From: an uncultured Alphaproteobacteria bacterium
Lineage (GTDB): Bacteria > Pseudomonadota > Alphaproteobacteria > Puniceispirillales > Puniceispirillaceae
NCBI GenBank assembly: GCA_937924895.1
Contig: CALEYP010000049.1
Coordinates: 12,803 to 76,802 of the forward strand
Direction: 5' to 3'
Length of the DNA stretch: 64,000 nucleotides
Shown here: positions 53,274-62,709 of the stretch, piece by piece
Numbering within the stretch: the stretch's first letter is position 1
How the letters are laid out: each line of letters opens with the position of its first letter
Notes under the pieces: generated by a model
Seen by the model: only the letters and a program-made list of their open reading frames with translations
What the model was told of the DNA's origin: nothing
Database searches by the model: none
Position numbers and translations under genes: made by a program

Positions 53274-55617
53274 CTTTTTCAAGTAAGACCTCTCTTTTTC
53301 CGACATGATTCGCTTTGCTGATGATACCTGCCGCTTCCATCTCTTCAATAATGGTCGCTGCCCGATTATAGCCGATTTTCAGATGACGTTGCACAAAGCT
53401 AGTAGAGGCTTTTTGTTCTCGTATCACCAAGGCAACTGCTTGGTCATAAAGTGATTCACCCGTCGGCTGCGCTGGAGCAGCCCCTCCTACGTCACCTTCA
53501 TCCTGCTCTTCTGTAACCCGATCATCATATTCCGGCTCGCCCTGGGCTCGAAGGAAATCAGCAACCTTTTCCACTTCTCTGTCTTCCATGAATGGTCCAT
53601 GGACACGCTTGATGCGCCCACCCCCTTCCATAAAGAGCATATCGCCGCGACCCAAAAGCTGTTCTGCACCTTGTTCACCGAGGATAGTGCGGCTATCAAT
53701 TTTTGACGTCACTTGGAAGGATATGCGTGTGGGGAAGTTGGCCTTAATCGTACCGGTTATGACATCAACTGAAGGGCGCTGTGTTGCCATGATAACGTGA
53801 ATCCCCGCTGCACGCGCCATCTGCGCCAAGCGCTGCACGGCTGCTTCGATATCCTTACCAGCAACCAACATCAGATCAGCAACCTCATCAATAATCACTA
53901 CGATGTAAGGCAAGGGGGCAAGATCAAGGGCTTGTTCTTCGAATATAGGCTTGCCTGTTTCCGCATCAAATCCAGTTTGGACACGGCGCGTGAGCACTTC
54001 GCCAGCGGCCCGCGCTTCGGCCAAACGCTGGTTATAGCCTGTGATGTTACGTACCCCTAATTTTGACATATTATGGTAGCGGTTTTCCATCTCGCGTACC
54101 GCCCATTTCAGCGATGTCACAGCCTTAGAGGGGTCGGTCACCACAGGCGAGAGAAGATGGGGGATCCCGTCATAGACCGATAGTTCCAACATTTTGGGAT
54201 CAATCATAATCAAGCGGCATGTCTCTGGCGTATGGCGGTAAAGCAAAGACAAAATCATAGCATTAATGCCAACTGATTTCCCTGACCCTGTTGTACCAGC
54301 CACAAGCAAATGCGGCATCTTTGCCAAATCAGTCACCACCGGCGCCCCAGCAATATCCTTGCCTAAACAAATCGGAAGCGCATCCGTATTTTGCTGCCAC
54401 TCTGGATGGTCGAGAATATCGCGCATTAACACGGTTTCACGATTGTCATTTGGCAATTCAATCCCGATAACATTCTGGCCAGGCACCACTGCCACACGCA
54501 CCGATAACGCAGACATCGAACGCGCAATATCATCGGCCAGCGCGATAACACGTTGCGACTTTGTGCCAGGGGCTGGGATCAAACCATAACGTGTGACCAC
54601 CGGACCATAAGCGACATCTTGAATATCACCACTGACACCAAAATCACCAAGCACCTCTTGCAAGGCTTCAGCATTTTGAGACAGCACGGCATCACCAGGG
54701 CCTGCCGCAGCTTTAGTTGGTTGTTTTAATAATTGCGAGGAGGGCAGCTGAAAGCCTGATTGTGATTCAAAATCAAAGCTAGCTTGCTCTTTCTTAGCAG
54801 GCTTGCGGCTTTCAACAGGCGGTGCCTCTGGCGCAAGTGGGGTGGCATTTGGCACTAAGACAGGCTCTGCACGAACATTTGTCTTAGCTGTTTTTTTCTT
54901 TTTCGTCTTTTTCTTTGGTTCTGCGCTATCTTCTGCATCTTGAAGCGGTTTTGGTTGACGCTTTGTCAGTCGTCTTACCCCTGCCCAAACTGCTTTAATG
55001 GGCCAGAACACCAGTCCCAGAAGCCCTTTCACAAGGCGCGCTTCATAGGCGGAGAACGCTGATGCCCAGCTATAAAGGGGGACCCCTATCACAGCATAAA
55101 TCAGCGCCACGATTACAGAGACAGGGATCATCTCTGGTAGTGTCACAGACCCAAATAATAGGCTGGTTTTATCCATCAGAAATTGACCAAAAAAGCCACT
55201 AATCGCTGGGTATTCAAGCCATTGCCCGATTTCATGCAACACCACAGATAAAAAGGCGAGCGAGACGAATAGCAAAGGGATACGCCATTGCCAGAGCGGC
55301 AAACCATGATGAATGAGGAAGCGTACCCCCCATGCCACAAGTGACAAGGGCATCAAAAAGGCGGTAAGGCCCACCATCACGAAATAAGCCTCAGCAATAT
55401 GCGCGCCAGCTGGACCAAGCCAATTTGCAATCGGTGCATCAGACGCGGTATTCCAATTAGGATCTGTCGGGCTTGCCGTGGCCAATATCACCAATAAGGT
55501 AATGCCGGCGGCGAGGGCTAGCAGGCCAACAATTTCTTGCAAACGGTGGGCAATGAAGCGTTTGACAGCGCCAGAGACAACCGCATTACCCTCTGAGATA
55601 TGATCATCAGCACTCAT
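53263..55617 (-). CDS. ftsK: DNA translocase FtsK
   Basis: A 784-residue divisome protein that pumps DNA and activates XerCD. Four or five membrane helices occupy about residues 25-190. A short lysine-rich linker (KKKTKKKKTAKT) follows. The motor domain has Walker A GTTGSGKSVGINAMILSL and Walker B VVIIDEVADLML; MATQRPSVDVITGTIKANFP is characteristic. The C-terminal gamma winged helix (SFVQRHLKIGYNRAATIIEE) reads KOPS sequences. The start overlaps the aminotransferase stop as ATGA. Confidence 0.96.
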   Translation of the reverse strand: MSADDHISEGNAVVSGAVKRFIAHRLQEIVGLLALAAGITLLVILATASPTDPNWNTASDAPIANWLGPAGAHIAEAYFVMVGLTAFLMPLSLVAWGVRFLIHHGLPLWQWRIPLLFVSLAFLSVVLHEIGQWLEYPAISGFFGQFLMDKTSLLFGSVTLPEMIPVSVIVALIYAVIGVPLYSWASAFSAYEARLVKGLLGLVFWPIKAVWAGVRRLTKRQPKPLQDAEDSAEPKKKTKKKKTAKTNVRAEPVLVPNATPLAPEAPPVESRKPAKKEQASFDFESQSGFQLPSSQLLKQPTKAAAGPGDAVLSQNAEALQEVLGDFGVSGDIQDVAYGPVVTRYGLIPAPGTKSQRVIALADDIARSMSALSVRVAVVPGQNVIGIELPNDNRETVLMRDILDHPEWQQNTDALPICLGKDIAGAPVVTDLAKMPHLLVAGTTGSGKSVGINAMILSLLYRHTPETCRLIMIDPKMLELSVYDGIPHLLSPVVTDPSKAVTSLKWAVREMENRYHNMSKLGVRNITGYNQRLAEARAAGEVLTRRVQTGFDAETGKPIFEEQALDLAPLPYIVVIIDEVADLMLVAGKDIEAAVQRLAQMARAAGIHVIMATQRPSVDVITGTIKANFPTRISFQVTSKIDSRTILGEQGAEQLLGRGDMLFMEGGGRIKRVHGPFMEDREVEKVADFLRAQGEPEYDDRVTEEQDEGDVGGAAPAQPTGESLYDQAVALVIREQKASTSFVQRHLKIGYNRAATIIEEMEAAGIISKANHVGKREVLLEKDEM

Positions 55618-56822
55618 GACATCTCACTTTTCCGGTAACCTCTCAGCTTTGCCAATCGATGGCAAGCCTCAGTAACCGTCTCATGATCATGCACCAGCGC
55701 CACTCTCACATAACCTGTTCCCGGATTCCCCTCAGAGGTGGTTAGTGCCATAAATTGCCCAGGCATCAAGCGTAAGGCCTGTTCCTGATAGGCTTGTTTA
55801 ACAAAGGCCAGATCATCCTCAACAGGCAGCCATAGGAAAAAGCCGCCCGCTGGCGGTGTGATGCCAAGAATATCAGATGCAATCTGAAAGCTCACTTCAT
55901 AATGCTGGCGGATTGCCTCGGCATGAGGCGCATCGCGGTACAGCGCGCCGGCAGCGCGTAATAAAGGCGTAGGCAATAAAGCGGCTCCATTGGCGACAAG
56001 CTTTTTATATAAGCCGATGGCTGCGATATCGCCAGTAAGGAACCCCGCGCGCAATCCAGCTGCATTTGAGCGTTTTGAAAGAGAATTTAATACCACAAGA
56101 TGGTCAAAGCCTGCCCCCAAATCTTGGGCTGCTTGCAGAGCGCCAACTGGTGGCGCGCCCCGCCAAATATCGGCATAACATTCATCAGACAGCAGCAAGA
56201 AATCATAGTGCCGCGCCATCTCTATCAGCTTTTTATAGTAATCAAGGCTGGCAAAGGAGCCATGCGGATTTGAGGGCGAACAGATATAAAAGACAGATGT
56301 CCGGCGCAGCATATTTTCATCAAGCGCTTCTAAATCAGGCAAGAACCCCGTCTGTTGCGAGGTTGGCATGAAATAGATATCGCCGCCTGCCCCCAGCGCA
56401 CCAGCCCGCCATGCATGATAATAGGGGTTTGGCAAAAGCGCGATGCTATTTTCTTTTGCCCCGCGCACCATTTGCCCCAAAAGATGCAACGGTTCTCTGG
56501 TACCGACCACTGGGACAATCTGCGTATCTGGATTGATCGCTTCCGCAATCTCTTGGCCATAGCGATAGCCGATATAATGGCGCACATCCTCACGGAAAGC
56601 CGCATCACCATCAGCTTTGGGATAGCTGCGCCACCCATCAGGATGTTTAGCAATCTCAGAGACCAAAAGCGCTGGCGCTGGCATTTGCGGCTCGCCAATT
56701 GTCAGATTTAATTCAGTTAAATCAGCCGGCGGTGCCACATCTGTAAGGTGGGCACGCAGCTGCAAAAACATATTATCGTCAAAGATTGAAAAATCAGGAT
56801 TTAACATTGCTGCGGGAACCAT
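55614..56822 (-). CDS. Class I/II PLP aminotransferase (DapC-like)
   Basis: A 402-residue fold-type I aminotransferase. It has LNLTIGEPQMPAP, GWRSYPKADGDAAFREDV, LPNPYYHAWRAGALGAGGD, NPHGSFAS, LLSDECYADIW and the PLP lysine in VLNSLSKRSNAAGLRAGF. The pattern resembles N-succinyldiaminopimelate aminotransferase, which would link to dapF some 4 kb away, but aspartate-type enzymes look alike, so I leave the symbol empty. It precedes ftsK, as in many Alphaproteobacteria. Confidence 0.8.
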   Translation of the reverse strand: MVPAAMLNPDFSIFDDNMFLQLRAHLTDVAPPADLTELNLTIGEPQMPAPALLVSEIAKHPDGWRSYPKADGDAAFREDVRHYIGYRYGQEIAEAINPDTQIVPVVGTREPLHLLGQMVRGAKENSIALLPNPYYHAWRAGALGAGGDIYFMPTSQQTGFLPDLEALDENMLRRTSVFYICSPSNPHGSFASLDYYKKLIEMARHYDFLLLSDECYADIWRGAPPVGALQAAQDLGAGFDHLVVLNSLSKRSNAAGLRAGFLTGDIAAIGLYKKLVANGAALLPTPLLRAAGALYRDAPHAEAIRQHYEVSFQIASDILGITPPAGGFFLWLPVEDDLAFVKQAYQEQALRLMPGQFMALTTSEGNPGTGYVRVALVHDHETVTEACHRLAKLRGYRKSEMS

Positions 56823-56944
56823 CAGACATAAAAGAATGTGAATACTGTGAAGAAACTATCGAAAAAGCGGCGCAACCGCAATATAATCAAAACAGCTCTG
56901 ATTTGTGCCAGCTTTATAATGCGATAGGAAGGGCCTCATCTATC

Positions 56945-57466
56945 ATGAGACCAGCCATTTTTTTTGACAGGGATAACACCCTCACCATCGATAAAGGCTA
57001 TTGCCACAAGATCGAAGATTTTGCCTGGATGCCAGAGGTTGAAGCTGCTTTGCAACAATTACATCAGGCTGAAATCCCAATTTTTATCGTGACAAATCAA
57101 GGCGGGATTGCACAGCAGATTTTCTCACATAATGATATGACAGCATTTCATCATCATCTCTGTAAACAGGCCATCGCTGCAGGGTCTTATATCACAGATA
57201 TCGCTTATTGCCCTCATCATCCAAAAGCCACTGACCCCGCAGCACGCACATGTGAGTGCCGCAAGCCTGCCCCGACCATGCTTCAACAGCTTGCGACAAA
57301 ATGGGATATTTCCCTCGCTCATTCCGTCATGATAGGCGATAGATCATCTGATATATTGGCAGGGCAATATGCCGGATGTCACAGCTATCTCTATGAGCCG
57401 CATAGCGATATGACGAGATTCCTTGCCCCTATCATTGCCGCGCATTTTGGCGTAACACTGCTTTGA
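56945..57466 (+). CDS. gmhB: HAD-IIIA phosphatase, GmhB-like
   Basis: A 173-residue phosphatase resembling D-glycero-D-manno-heptose 1,7-bisphosphate 7-phosphatase of lipopolysaccharide core synthesis. HAD motifs: FFDRDNTLTIDKGY (motif I), IFIVTNQGGIAQQ (II), CRKPAPTML (III lysine) and MIGDRSSDILAGQYAG (IV). The zinc loop CPHHP to CECRKP is present, a GmhB hallmark. I start at ATG 56945, where homology begins; the frame stays open to 56786. No other heptose genes are nearby, so its pathway here is inferred. Confidence 0.82.
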   Translation: MRPAIFFDRDNTLTIDKGYCHKIEDFAWMPEVEAALQQLHQAEIPIFIVTNQGGIAQQIFSHNDMTAFHHHLCKQAIAAGSYITDIAYCPHHPKATDPAARTCECRKPAPTMLQQLATKWDISLAHSVMIGDRSSDILAGQYAGCHSYLYEPHSDMTRFLAPIIAAHFGVTLL

Positions 57467-57496
57467 TTTGATTTTTGATTTGCTGAAGAGACCCTC

Positions 57497-58717
57497 ATGA
57501 CAGCTGCAATCAACATTCTTCCTATCGCTGTAATTGGCGGCGGGCTAACTGGAAAGATGATGGCATTGACCTTGCTGCAGTCTGGCTATGATGTGCATCT
57601 ATTCGCCCCTGATATAGTATCTCGGCCTGCTGATGGTAGAAGCACAACCATTCATGCAGGCGGATATCAGATGCTATCTTTCCTTGGGGTGATAGAACAA
57701 TTATCAACAGCTCCTATCCCTATTTCGCAAATCTCTGTCGCCATGGGGCGCGAGAAAAAGGGGCAATCTGATTGGTTGCTTCACTGGTCTGAGGCAGAGG
57801 GGCCACTAGCTTATGTGGTGATGAATGAGGCCCTTGATGGCGCGCTTGATAGCGCGCTTGCCTCTTTCGAAGGAGAAGCGCATTTTACCCACCACCCCCA
57901 CGCCATCACTGACTGCGAGATGAGGGGCGAGGAAGCCCAGCTAACAGATGATGAGGGCCACATTTACACCGCCCAGCGCGTTATCGCCTGTGATGGTGCC
58001 AAAAGCTCTATCCGCGCAAGGATAGGGATTACCCCGCGCGCTCTTCCCACAGGGCAAAGCGCTATCATCGCCAATATTGCCTGCCAATTGCCACATGATA
58101 ATCGCGCCTGCCAGCGCTTTTTAGATACGGGGCCTCTGGCGCTTATGCCACTTGCTGGAGAAGAGGCCTCACTCGTCTGGTCAACCACACGGGCAGATGC
58201 GGCCTATTTGCTGAATATGTCAGATACTGATTTTAACGAGGCCCTCACCAAAGCGTTTGGCTTAGAGTTTGGCGCCCTGTCTTTGACAACTGCTCGTGCG
58301 TCATTTCCCCTGACACCACAATTTGTGCCGCGCTATTCAACCGGCGTTATCACTCTTGCCGGAGATGCCGCACATAGCATTCATCCGCTGGCCGGGATGG
58401 GATATAATCTAGCGCTGGCAGATGCGGCTATCTTGGTCTCTGAGGTGATGAGCGCCAAACAGCGCGGTTTGGGCCCTCATCATCTCTCTATCAACCAGCG
58501 CTATCAAGCCTTGCGGCAACCTGAAATCATCGCCCTTACCGCTGCCACATCAGGGCTCAACCGCTTATTATCTCGCAGTCCATCCTTGCTGCAAACCTTA
58601 TCAGCAACGGGGATGATTTTACTGAATAAATCACCGCTGAAATCTTATATCTCAAAAGCCGCGATGACAGGACAGCTCGCCAAAGCGCCGTTATTTGAGG
58701 GCAAATTATCAGGGTAA
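57497..58717 (+). CDS. UbiH/UbiF-family FAD-dependent hydroxylase
   Basis: A 406-residue flavoprotein monooxygenase, probably of ubiquinone synthesis. FAD site: LPIAVIGGGLTGKMMALTLL; the middle DG motif is RVIACDGAKSSIRARIGI; the last FAD motif is ITLAGDAAHSIHPLAGMGYN followed by LALADAAIL (most relatives have LAGQGxN). Which ring position it hydroxylates cannot be told from sequence. It has a GAAGAGA site and starts 30 bases after gmhB. Confidence 0.85.
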   Translation: MTAAINILPIAVIGGGLTGKMMALTLLQSGYDVHLFAPDIVSRPADGRSTTIHAGGYQMLSFLGVIEQLSTAPIPISQISVAMGREKKGQSDWLLHWSEAEGPLAYVVMNEALDGALDSALASFEGEAHFTHHPHAITDCEMRGEEAQLTDDEGHIYTAQRVIACDGAKSSIRARIGITPRALPTGQSAIIANIACQLPHDNRACQRFLDTGPLALMPLAGEEASLVWSTTRADAAYLLNMSDTDFNEALTKAFGLEFGALSLTTARASFPLTPQFVPRYSTGVITLAGDAAHSIHPLAGMGYNLALADAAILVSEVMSAKQRGLGPHHLSINQRYQALRQPEIIALTAATSGLNRLLSRSPSLLQTLSATGMILLNKSPLKSYISKAAMTGQLAKAPLFEGKLSG

Positions 58718-58726
58718 AGACTTTCC

Positions 58727-59086
58727 CTAATGTGTAGCAAGCTGGGCGCGATAGGCGGCCAGAAGTGCCTCTTGGCGTTGCCCATAATCATATAAAAGGG
58801 CCCAAGAATAGATCCCTGTATTGTGGCCATCATCAAATTCAATTCGCACCGCATAATGACCAACCGGTATGATCTGTGAAATCTTGACCTGTTCTTTGCC
58901 TCGGACAAGTTGTTTTTGATCAGGACCATGGCCTTGCACCTCTGCCGAGGGCGATTCAACACGCAATAATTCTGCGCTGAGCGTAATAGAGGTGCCATCA
59001 TCAAAGCGAATATCGAGATGTTGGCGATCGGCATGACAGCTTATATCTGTCACAATAGGCGCACTATTGGTCATAGAGGGTCTCAT
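58727..59086 (-). CDS. DUF971 (gamma-butyrobetaine hydroxylase-like N-terminal) domain protein
   Basis: A 119-residue single-domain protein. The features are LDIRFDDGTSITLSAELLRV, ESPSAEVQGHG, KISQIIPVGHYAVRIEFDDG and TGIYSWALLYDYG, the DUF971 pattern. The same domain occurs at the C-terminus of plant HCF101, an Fe-S carrier, so an Fe-S role is possible but unproven. The ATG at 59086 overlaps the Trm112 stop as ATGA; a second ATG at 59074 is also possible. Confidence 0.85.
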   Translation of the reverse strand: MRPSMTNSAPIVTDISCHADRQHLDIRFDDGTSITLSAELLRVESPSAEVQGHGPDQKQLVRGKEQVKISQIIPVGHYAVRIEFDDGHNTGIYSWALLYDYGQRQEALLAAYRAQLATH

Positions 59087-59280
59087 TCCATAGGTAATGC
59101 GTGCGCCTCACATAAAAGAGGCACGCCAGATTGGATAGGGTAGGCGCGTTTGGCTTGGAAATTAATCAGTTGCTGCTTTTCTTTATCATAATGAAGTGGG
59201 CCGCGCGTCACAGGACAGACCAAAAGCCGCAACAAGACAGGTGAGGGCATCTCATTCTTATCCTTGTCTGTTTTGGTCAT
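59083..59280 (-). CDS. Trm112 family protein
   Basis: A 65-residue protein of the YcaR/Trm112 group: LLRLLVCPVTRGPLHYDKEK, then INFQAKRAYPIQSGVPLLCE. In eukaryotes and archaea Trm112 activates several methyltransferases; the bacterial role is not settled. It is followed by the DUF971 gene with an ATGA overlap and preceded by the LON-domain gene by 12 bases, so these three are likely one operon. Confidence 0.88.
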   Translation of the reverse strand: MTKTDKDKNEMPSPVLLRLLVCPVTRGPLHYDKEKQQLINFQAKRAYPIQSGVPLLCEAHALPME

Positions 59281-59292
59281 CTCGTCCTACCC

Positions 59293-59934
59293 TTAATGTT
59301 GTGCGCTCTCCCCTTCACCATGCACAGACATTTGTAAAATCGCAATTAATAACTCGGTGCGCTGTGCTAAATCAGGCGATTCTAAAAGGGCCTGTTTTTC
59401 CGAGACAGCAAAGGGGCAAATCATTGCCAAAGTAGTAACAAGCCTCTCATCTTCGCAATCATCAATGTGAGACCAATCAGCCGAGAAGCCTTTAATATCA
59501 AAATAGCTCTTTAAAATATCAATCAATTTCGCACGATCGATGACGGCATTGTCAGGGTTAAGGTCCTGATGAAAGGCTGAGAAATCAACCTGACCCAAAC
59601 GATAACCATCAGTGGTCACCTGATCAGAGATATAGGTAAAGCGAGAGGTACCCGTTAAGGTAATGACATAGCGCCCATCATCAGCCTCAGCAAAATCTGA
59701 AATGCGACCGGCGCACCCCACCTGATATAACCTGTCATCAGCATTGTGAGATTGGATCATGCCGATCATCCGATGCGGACTAGCAAGCGCCTCTTTTACC
59801 ATCGCCAAATAGCGCGGCTCAAAAATATTGAGCGGCAGCCGCCCGCCTGGGAGCAACAATGCACCAGATAGTGGAAATAACGGCAAATGTGATGGCAAGT
59901 CACTAATTTGTGGCTCAAATGGACCGCGGCTCAT
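59293..59934 (-). CDS. LON substrate-binding domain protein
   Basis: A 213-residue protein made of the Lon N-terminal domain alone: HLPLFPLSGALLLPGGRLPL, NIFEPRYLAMVKEAL, RMIGMIQSHN and a CAGRISDFAEADDGRYVITL segment. It lacks the AAA and protease domains, so it is not Lon itself; relatives are of unknown function. I chose ATG 59934, though a TTG at 59955 is in frame. It lies in a conserved thioredoxin/LON/Trm112 order. Confidence 0.88.
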   Translation of the reverse strand: MSRGPFEPQISDLPSHLPLFPLSGALLLPGGRLPLNIFEPRYLAMVKEALASPHRMIGMIQSHNADDRLYQVGCAGRISDFAEADDGRYVITLTGTSRFTYISDQVTTDGYRLGQVDFSAFHQDLNPDNAVIDRAKLIDILKSYFDIKGFSADWSHIDDCEDERLVTTLAMICPFAVSEKQALLESPDLAQRTELLIAILQMSVHGEGESAQH

Positions 59935-60005
59935 ATCTTTTTCTTCCCCAATCAATCACCATAGGAGGCTCAACCACCCTTCTGCCATGCGATATAGATC
60001 AGGTT

Positions 60006-60908
60006 TTAAGAAAACAAATAGGATGATAATTGCCGGCGTGCTTTTATCACGGCTTTATCTGCCACACCCATCGCTTCGAAAAATTCAAGCAATTGTGTTT
60101 TGGCTGCGCCCTCATTCCAGTCTTTATCTTGTTTGATGGAGGCTAGTAAATGAGCCATGGCCTCTTCTTTTTGGCCAGCCGCAAAACAAGCCATCGCCAA
60201 ATCTTGACGGGCCTGCAGATCATCTGGATTGGCCGCCACCGCCGCCTCGAGAGGGGCCAAATCACCAGCGGCCTCACCTGCTTTTGCCGCCAACTCAACC
60301 GCTGCTGCTGCTTCGCGCAATACTGGCTTGGCCAGCTGTTCTTCATCAAGCGCCGCAATAATTTCCTGGGCATCTTCCAGCGCCCCAGTGACAGCCATGG
60401 CTTTAACTAATCCTGCGAGCGCCTCTAGCGATTCAGGCAATGTGGCTAACGCTTGCTGGAATAAATCTAGCGCAACCTCATTTTGTCCCTCTGCCAGCGC
60501 GGCCTCACCTTGTGCGAGCATCTCTGAAATATCTGGTGCACCAGGCGCCATCGCCACTAATTTTGCTACAAATTCAGAGATAGCTGAAGCAGGCTGTGCC
60601 CCCGCAAATCCATCAACAGGCTGCCCATTGACAAAAGCATAGACGGTCGGAACGGATTGTACGCGCATTTGCGCCGCAATCTGTTGATTCTCATCAATGT
60701 TGATTTTCGCAAGCTTTACTTTGCCAGATTGTTGCACAGCCTGTTCCAAAACCGGGCCCAACTGCTTACAGGGGCCGCACCATGGCGCCCAAAATTGAAC
60801 AATCACTGGTATCGTATTTGAGGCTTCGATTACCTCTGCCATGAAATTATTCATGTCTACATCAATGATCAGAGATGGCGAGGCGGCTTGGTCGAAAAGC
60901 TGTTCCAT
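60006..60908 (-). CDS. cnoX: Thioredoxin-TPR protein (CnoX/YbbN-like)
   Basis: A 300-residue protein with an N-terminal thioredoxin domain, VQFWAPWCGPCKQLGPVLEQ, keeping the CGPC active site, and AKINIDENQQIAAQMRVQSV. From about residue 130 it is helical with TPR-like repeats (EMLAQGEAALAEGQNEVALD, ALAGLVKAMAVTGALEDAQE). E. coli CnoX is a redox chaperone that lacks the CGPC pair, whereas this one could be redox-active. Start ATG 60908. Confidence 0.88.
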   Translation of the reverse strand: MEQLFDQAASPSLIIDVDMNNFMAEVIEASNTIPVIVQFWAPWCGPCKQLGPVLEQAVQQSGKVKLAKINIDENQQIAAQMRVQSVPTVYAFVNGQPVDGFAGAQPASAISEFVAKLVAMAPGAPDISEMLAQGEAALAEGQNEVALDLFQQALATLPESLEALAGLVKAMAVTGALEDAQEIIAALDEEQLAKPVLREAAAAVELAAKAGEAAGDLAPLEAAVAANPDDLQARQDLAMACFAAGQKEEAMAHLLASIKQDKDWNEGAAKTQLLEFFEAMGVADKAVIKARRQLSSYLFS

Positions 60909-60966
60909 TTGATTATCTTTCTATCTGTGCCCGTCGATAAGGCATGCTCATCATCATCAGAGCGTT

Positions 60967-61503
60967 TTAAGCGATTGTGAGTGTGATTGGCGTGACGTGA
61001 ATATGCGCTAAAAAGGTCAACAAATCATCAGGATGCATGGCAATTGTCTGGTCATTTACCAAGGGATGCATATAGACCAATTTCGCAGTAAGAATATCTT
61101 CATCAATGCCTAATGTCACACCGTTTTTGCTACCTTGCATCATGGCCAAAGGCGTTACGGCACCAGGACGCACACCTAGATTTTCCAGCAACCGATCCGC
61201 ACTTCCAAAGGAGACACGTCCGGCCCCCATCGCTGTGCCTAAGGCCTTCAAATCAACCTCTTTATCTTCTTCGATCACCGCAAGGAAATTTTGTTTTTTC
61301 TTATCTCTCAAATAGAGATTTTTGATGTGAGCGCCACCCTCTTCTTTGGTTAAAAACCCGTCACGATAAGCTTTGGAGTCAGCTACGGTACGCAAAGGTG
61401 GATGGGTGAATTCCTCAAAGGCAAGACCAAGGTCCTGTAACGTCGCGCGTAATGTATCGGGGTGGATAGGCAAGCTATCTTGAAAGGCGGATGAGGCGTC
61501 CAT
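60967..61503 (-). CDS. YbaK/PrdX-type aminoacyl-tRNA deacylase
   Basis: A 178-residue editing-domain protein: TLQDLGLAFEEFTHPPLRTV, HIKNLYLRDKKKQNFLAV, GAGRVSFGSADRLLENLGV and GAVTPLAMMQGSKNGVTLGI. These match the PrdX (ProXp-ala) group, which clears Ala-tRNA-Pro. The ATG at 61503 has a GAAGGA site; the frame is open to 61575 without conservation. It is a stand-alone domain, not fused to ProRS. Confidence 0.87.
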   Translation of the reverse strand: MDASSAFQDSLPIHPDTLRATLQDLGLAFEEFTHPPLRTVADSKAYRDGFLTKEEGGAHIKNLYLRDKKKQNFLAVIEEDKEVDLKALGTAMGAGRVSFGSADRLLENLGVRPGAVTPLAMMQGSKNGVTLGIDEDILTAKLVYMHPLVNDQTIAMHPDDLLTFLAHIHVTPITLTIA

Positions 61504-61631
61504 TTTGGTTTCCTTCGGCACTAATCTCTTCACTCTTTGTGATAGATAGGGATTAAATGAAAAAACACAAGTCACAATCCCGCCTAGCCGTGGTTAGGTG
61601 ATGTCACAAAAAATGTTACAAAAAGCAACGA

Positions 61632-61660
61632 TTGACGGTGATTCACAAGCTGCTTATAGC
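61632..61660 (+). promoter_or_regulatory. Sigma-70-type promoter for the sugar operon
   Basis: TTGACG (61632-61637), a 17-base spacer and TATAGC (61655-61660). It points to the oxidoreductase gene at 61741, leaving a leader of about 75 bases. Confidence 0.6.
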
Positions 61661-61684
61661 CTGTAACAAGATCGGTAGATGAGA

Positions 61685-61716
61685 GGTGGCAGACCTGTTC
61701 AACCCAACAAGCCACC
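61685..61716 (+). other. Leader inverted repeat of the sugar operon
   Basis: ggtggc (61685-61690) and gccacc (61711-61716) are perfect 6-base arms around a 20-base loop, inside the predicted leader and ending 24 bases before the start codon. It may fold in the mRNA; no known riboswitch is recognised. Confidence 0.3.
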
Positions 61717-61740
61717 CCGTCATGATAAAGAGGCTCATCA

Positions 61741-62709
61741 ATGGCACAAATAGCGCTTGTTGGATGCGGAATGTGGGGACGCAATATTGCGCGCAATCTC
61801 AAAGAGCTTGGCGCGCTTGCTGCTGTGAGTGATGTCGATGCTGAAAGAGGCGCCAATTTCGCCGCGCAATTTTCTTGTGATTCTGCCTCTTACGAAGCGC
61901 TTTTATCTCACGACAATATTGACGGTGTGATGCTCGCAACCAATGCCAGCACGCATCGGGCTCTGGCGGTACAAGCGCTTGAGGCAGGCAAACATGTCTT
62001 TATTGAAAAGCCAATGGCGCTTACCTTAGAAGATGGGCACGCCATCAAAGACGCTGTTACGAAGACCCATAAGCAAGTGATGGTCGGGCATCTCATCCGC
62101 TATCATTCGGCCTTTCAGGCTTTGCTTACACAAATTGAATCGGGGGCAATTGGGCGCCCAAAACATATTCAAGCTAATCGTCTTGCCATGGGTCGTATCC
62201 GCAATACTGAATCAGCGTTGTTTGATTTATGTCCGCATGATTTATCATTGATTTTAGCGCTGTCACAGACCTTACCGACACAAGTCATCTGCCATGGGGT
62301 GAGCCACATTTCACCGAATAATGTTGATATTCTGACAACTGCCTTGTCGTTTGACGGTGGTCTGTCAGCACATATGCATACAAGCTGGCTCTCCCCTTAC
62401 AAGGAACATCGGCTCAGTGTCACAGGAGAAACAGGGTCACTTGTCTTTGATGATACCAAGCCATGGTCTGAAAAATTAACACTTTATCAAGACAGCATAA
62501 CACAGGCCGGTGATTTATTTATGATTGAGCGGGCCAGTCCGCTTCATGTCACAGTGCCTGAATCTGAACCGTTAAAAGATGAAGTGCGCAGCTTTATCCG
62601 CCTCTGTGATGACGGGGTGCTGCCCCCCACTCATATTGATGAGGCACTAAATGTGCAAATCGTCTTGGAAGAGATGCAAAATCAATTACAGGACTTAAAC
62701 AAAACATGA
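61741..62709 (+). CDS. Gfo/Idh/MocA oxidoreductase (sugar-nucleotide 3-dehydrogenase candidate)
   Basis: A 322-residue NAD-dependent oxidoreductase. The Rossmann start is IALVGCGMWGRNIARNLKEL, then LATNASTHRALAVQALEAGK and the catalytic lysine in HVFIEKPMALT. The C-terminal half is the alpha/beta MocA fold, with FDLCPHDLSLILALS. This type typically accompanies a DegT aminotransferase and acts like WbpB/WlbA, oxidising C3 of a UDP-sugar acid. The degT gene overlaps its stop as ATGA. The substrate is inferred, not shown. Confidence 0.8.
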   Translation: MAQIALVGCGMWGRNIARNLKELGALAAVSDVDAERGANFAAQFSCDSASYEALLSHDNIDGVMLATNASTHRALAVQALEAGKHVFIEKPMALTLEDGHAIKDAVTKTHKQVMVGHLIRYHSAFQALLTQIESGAIGRPKHIQANRLAMGRIRNTESALFDLCPHDLSLILALSQTLPTQVICHGVSHISPNNVDILTTALSFDGGLSAHMHTSWLSPYKEHRLSVTGETGSLVFDDTKPWSEKLTLYQDSITQAGDLFMIERASPLHVTVPESEPLKDEVRSFIRLCDDGVLPPTHIDEALNVQIVLEEMQNQLQDLNKT

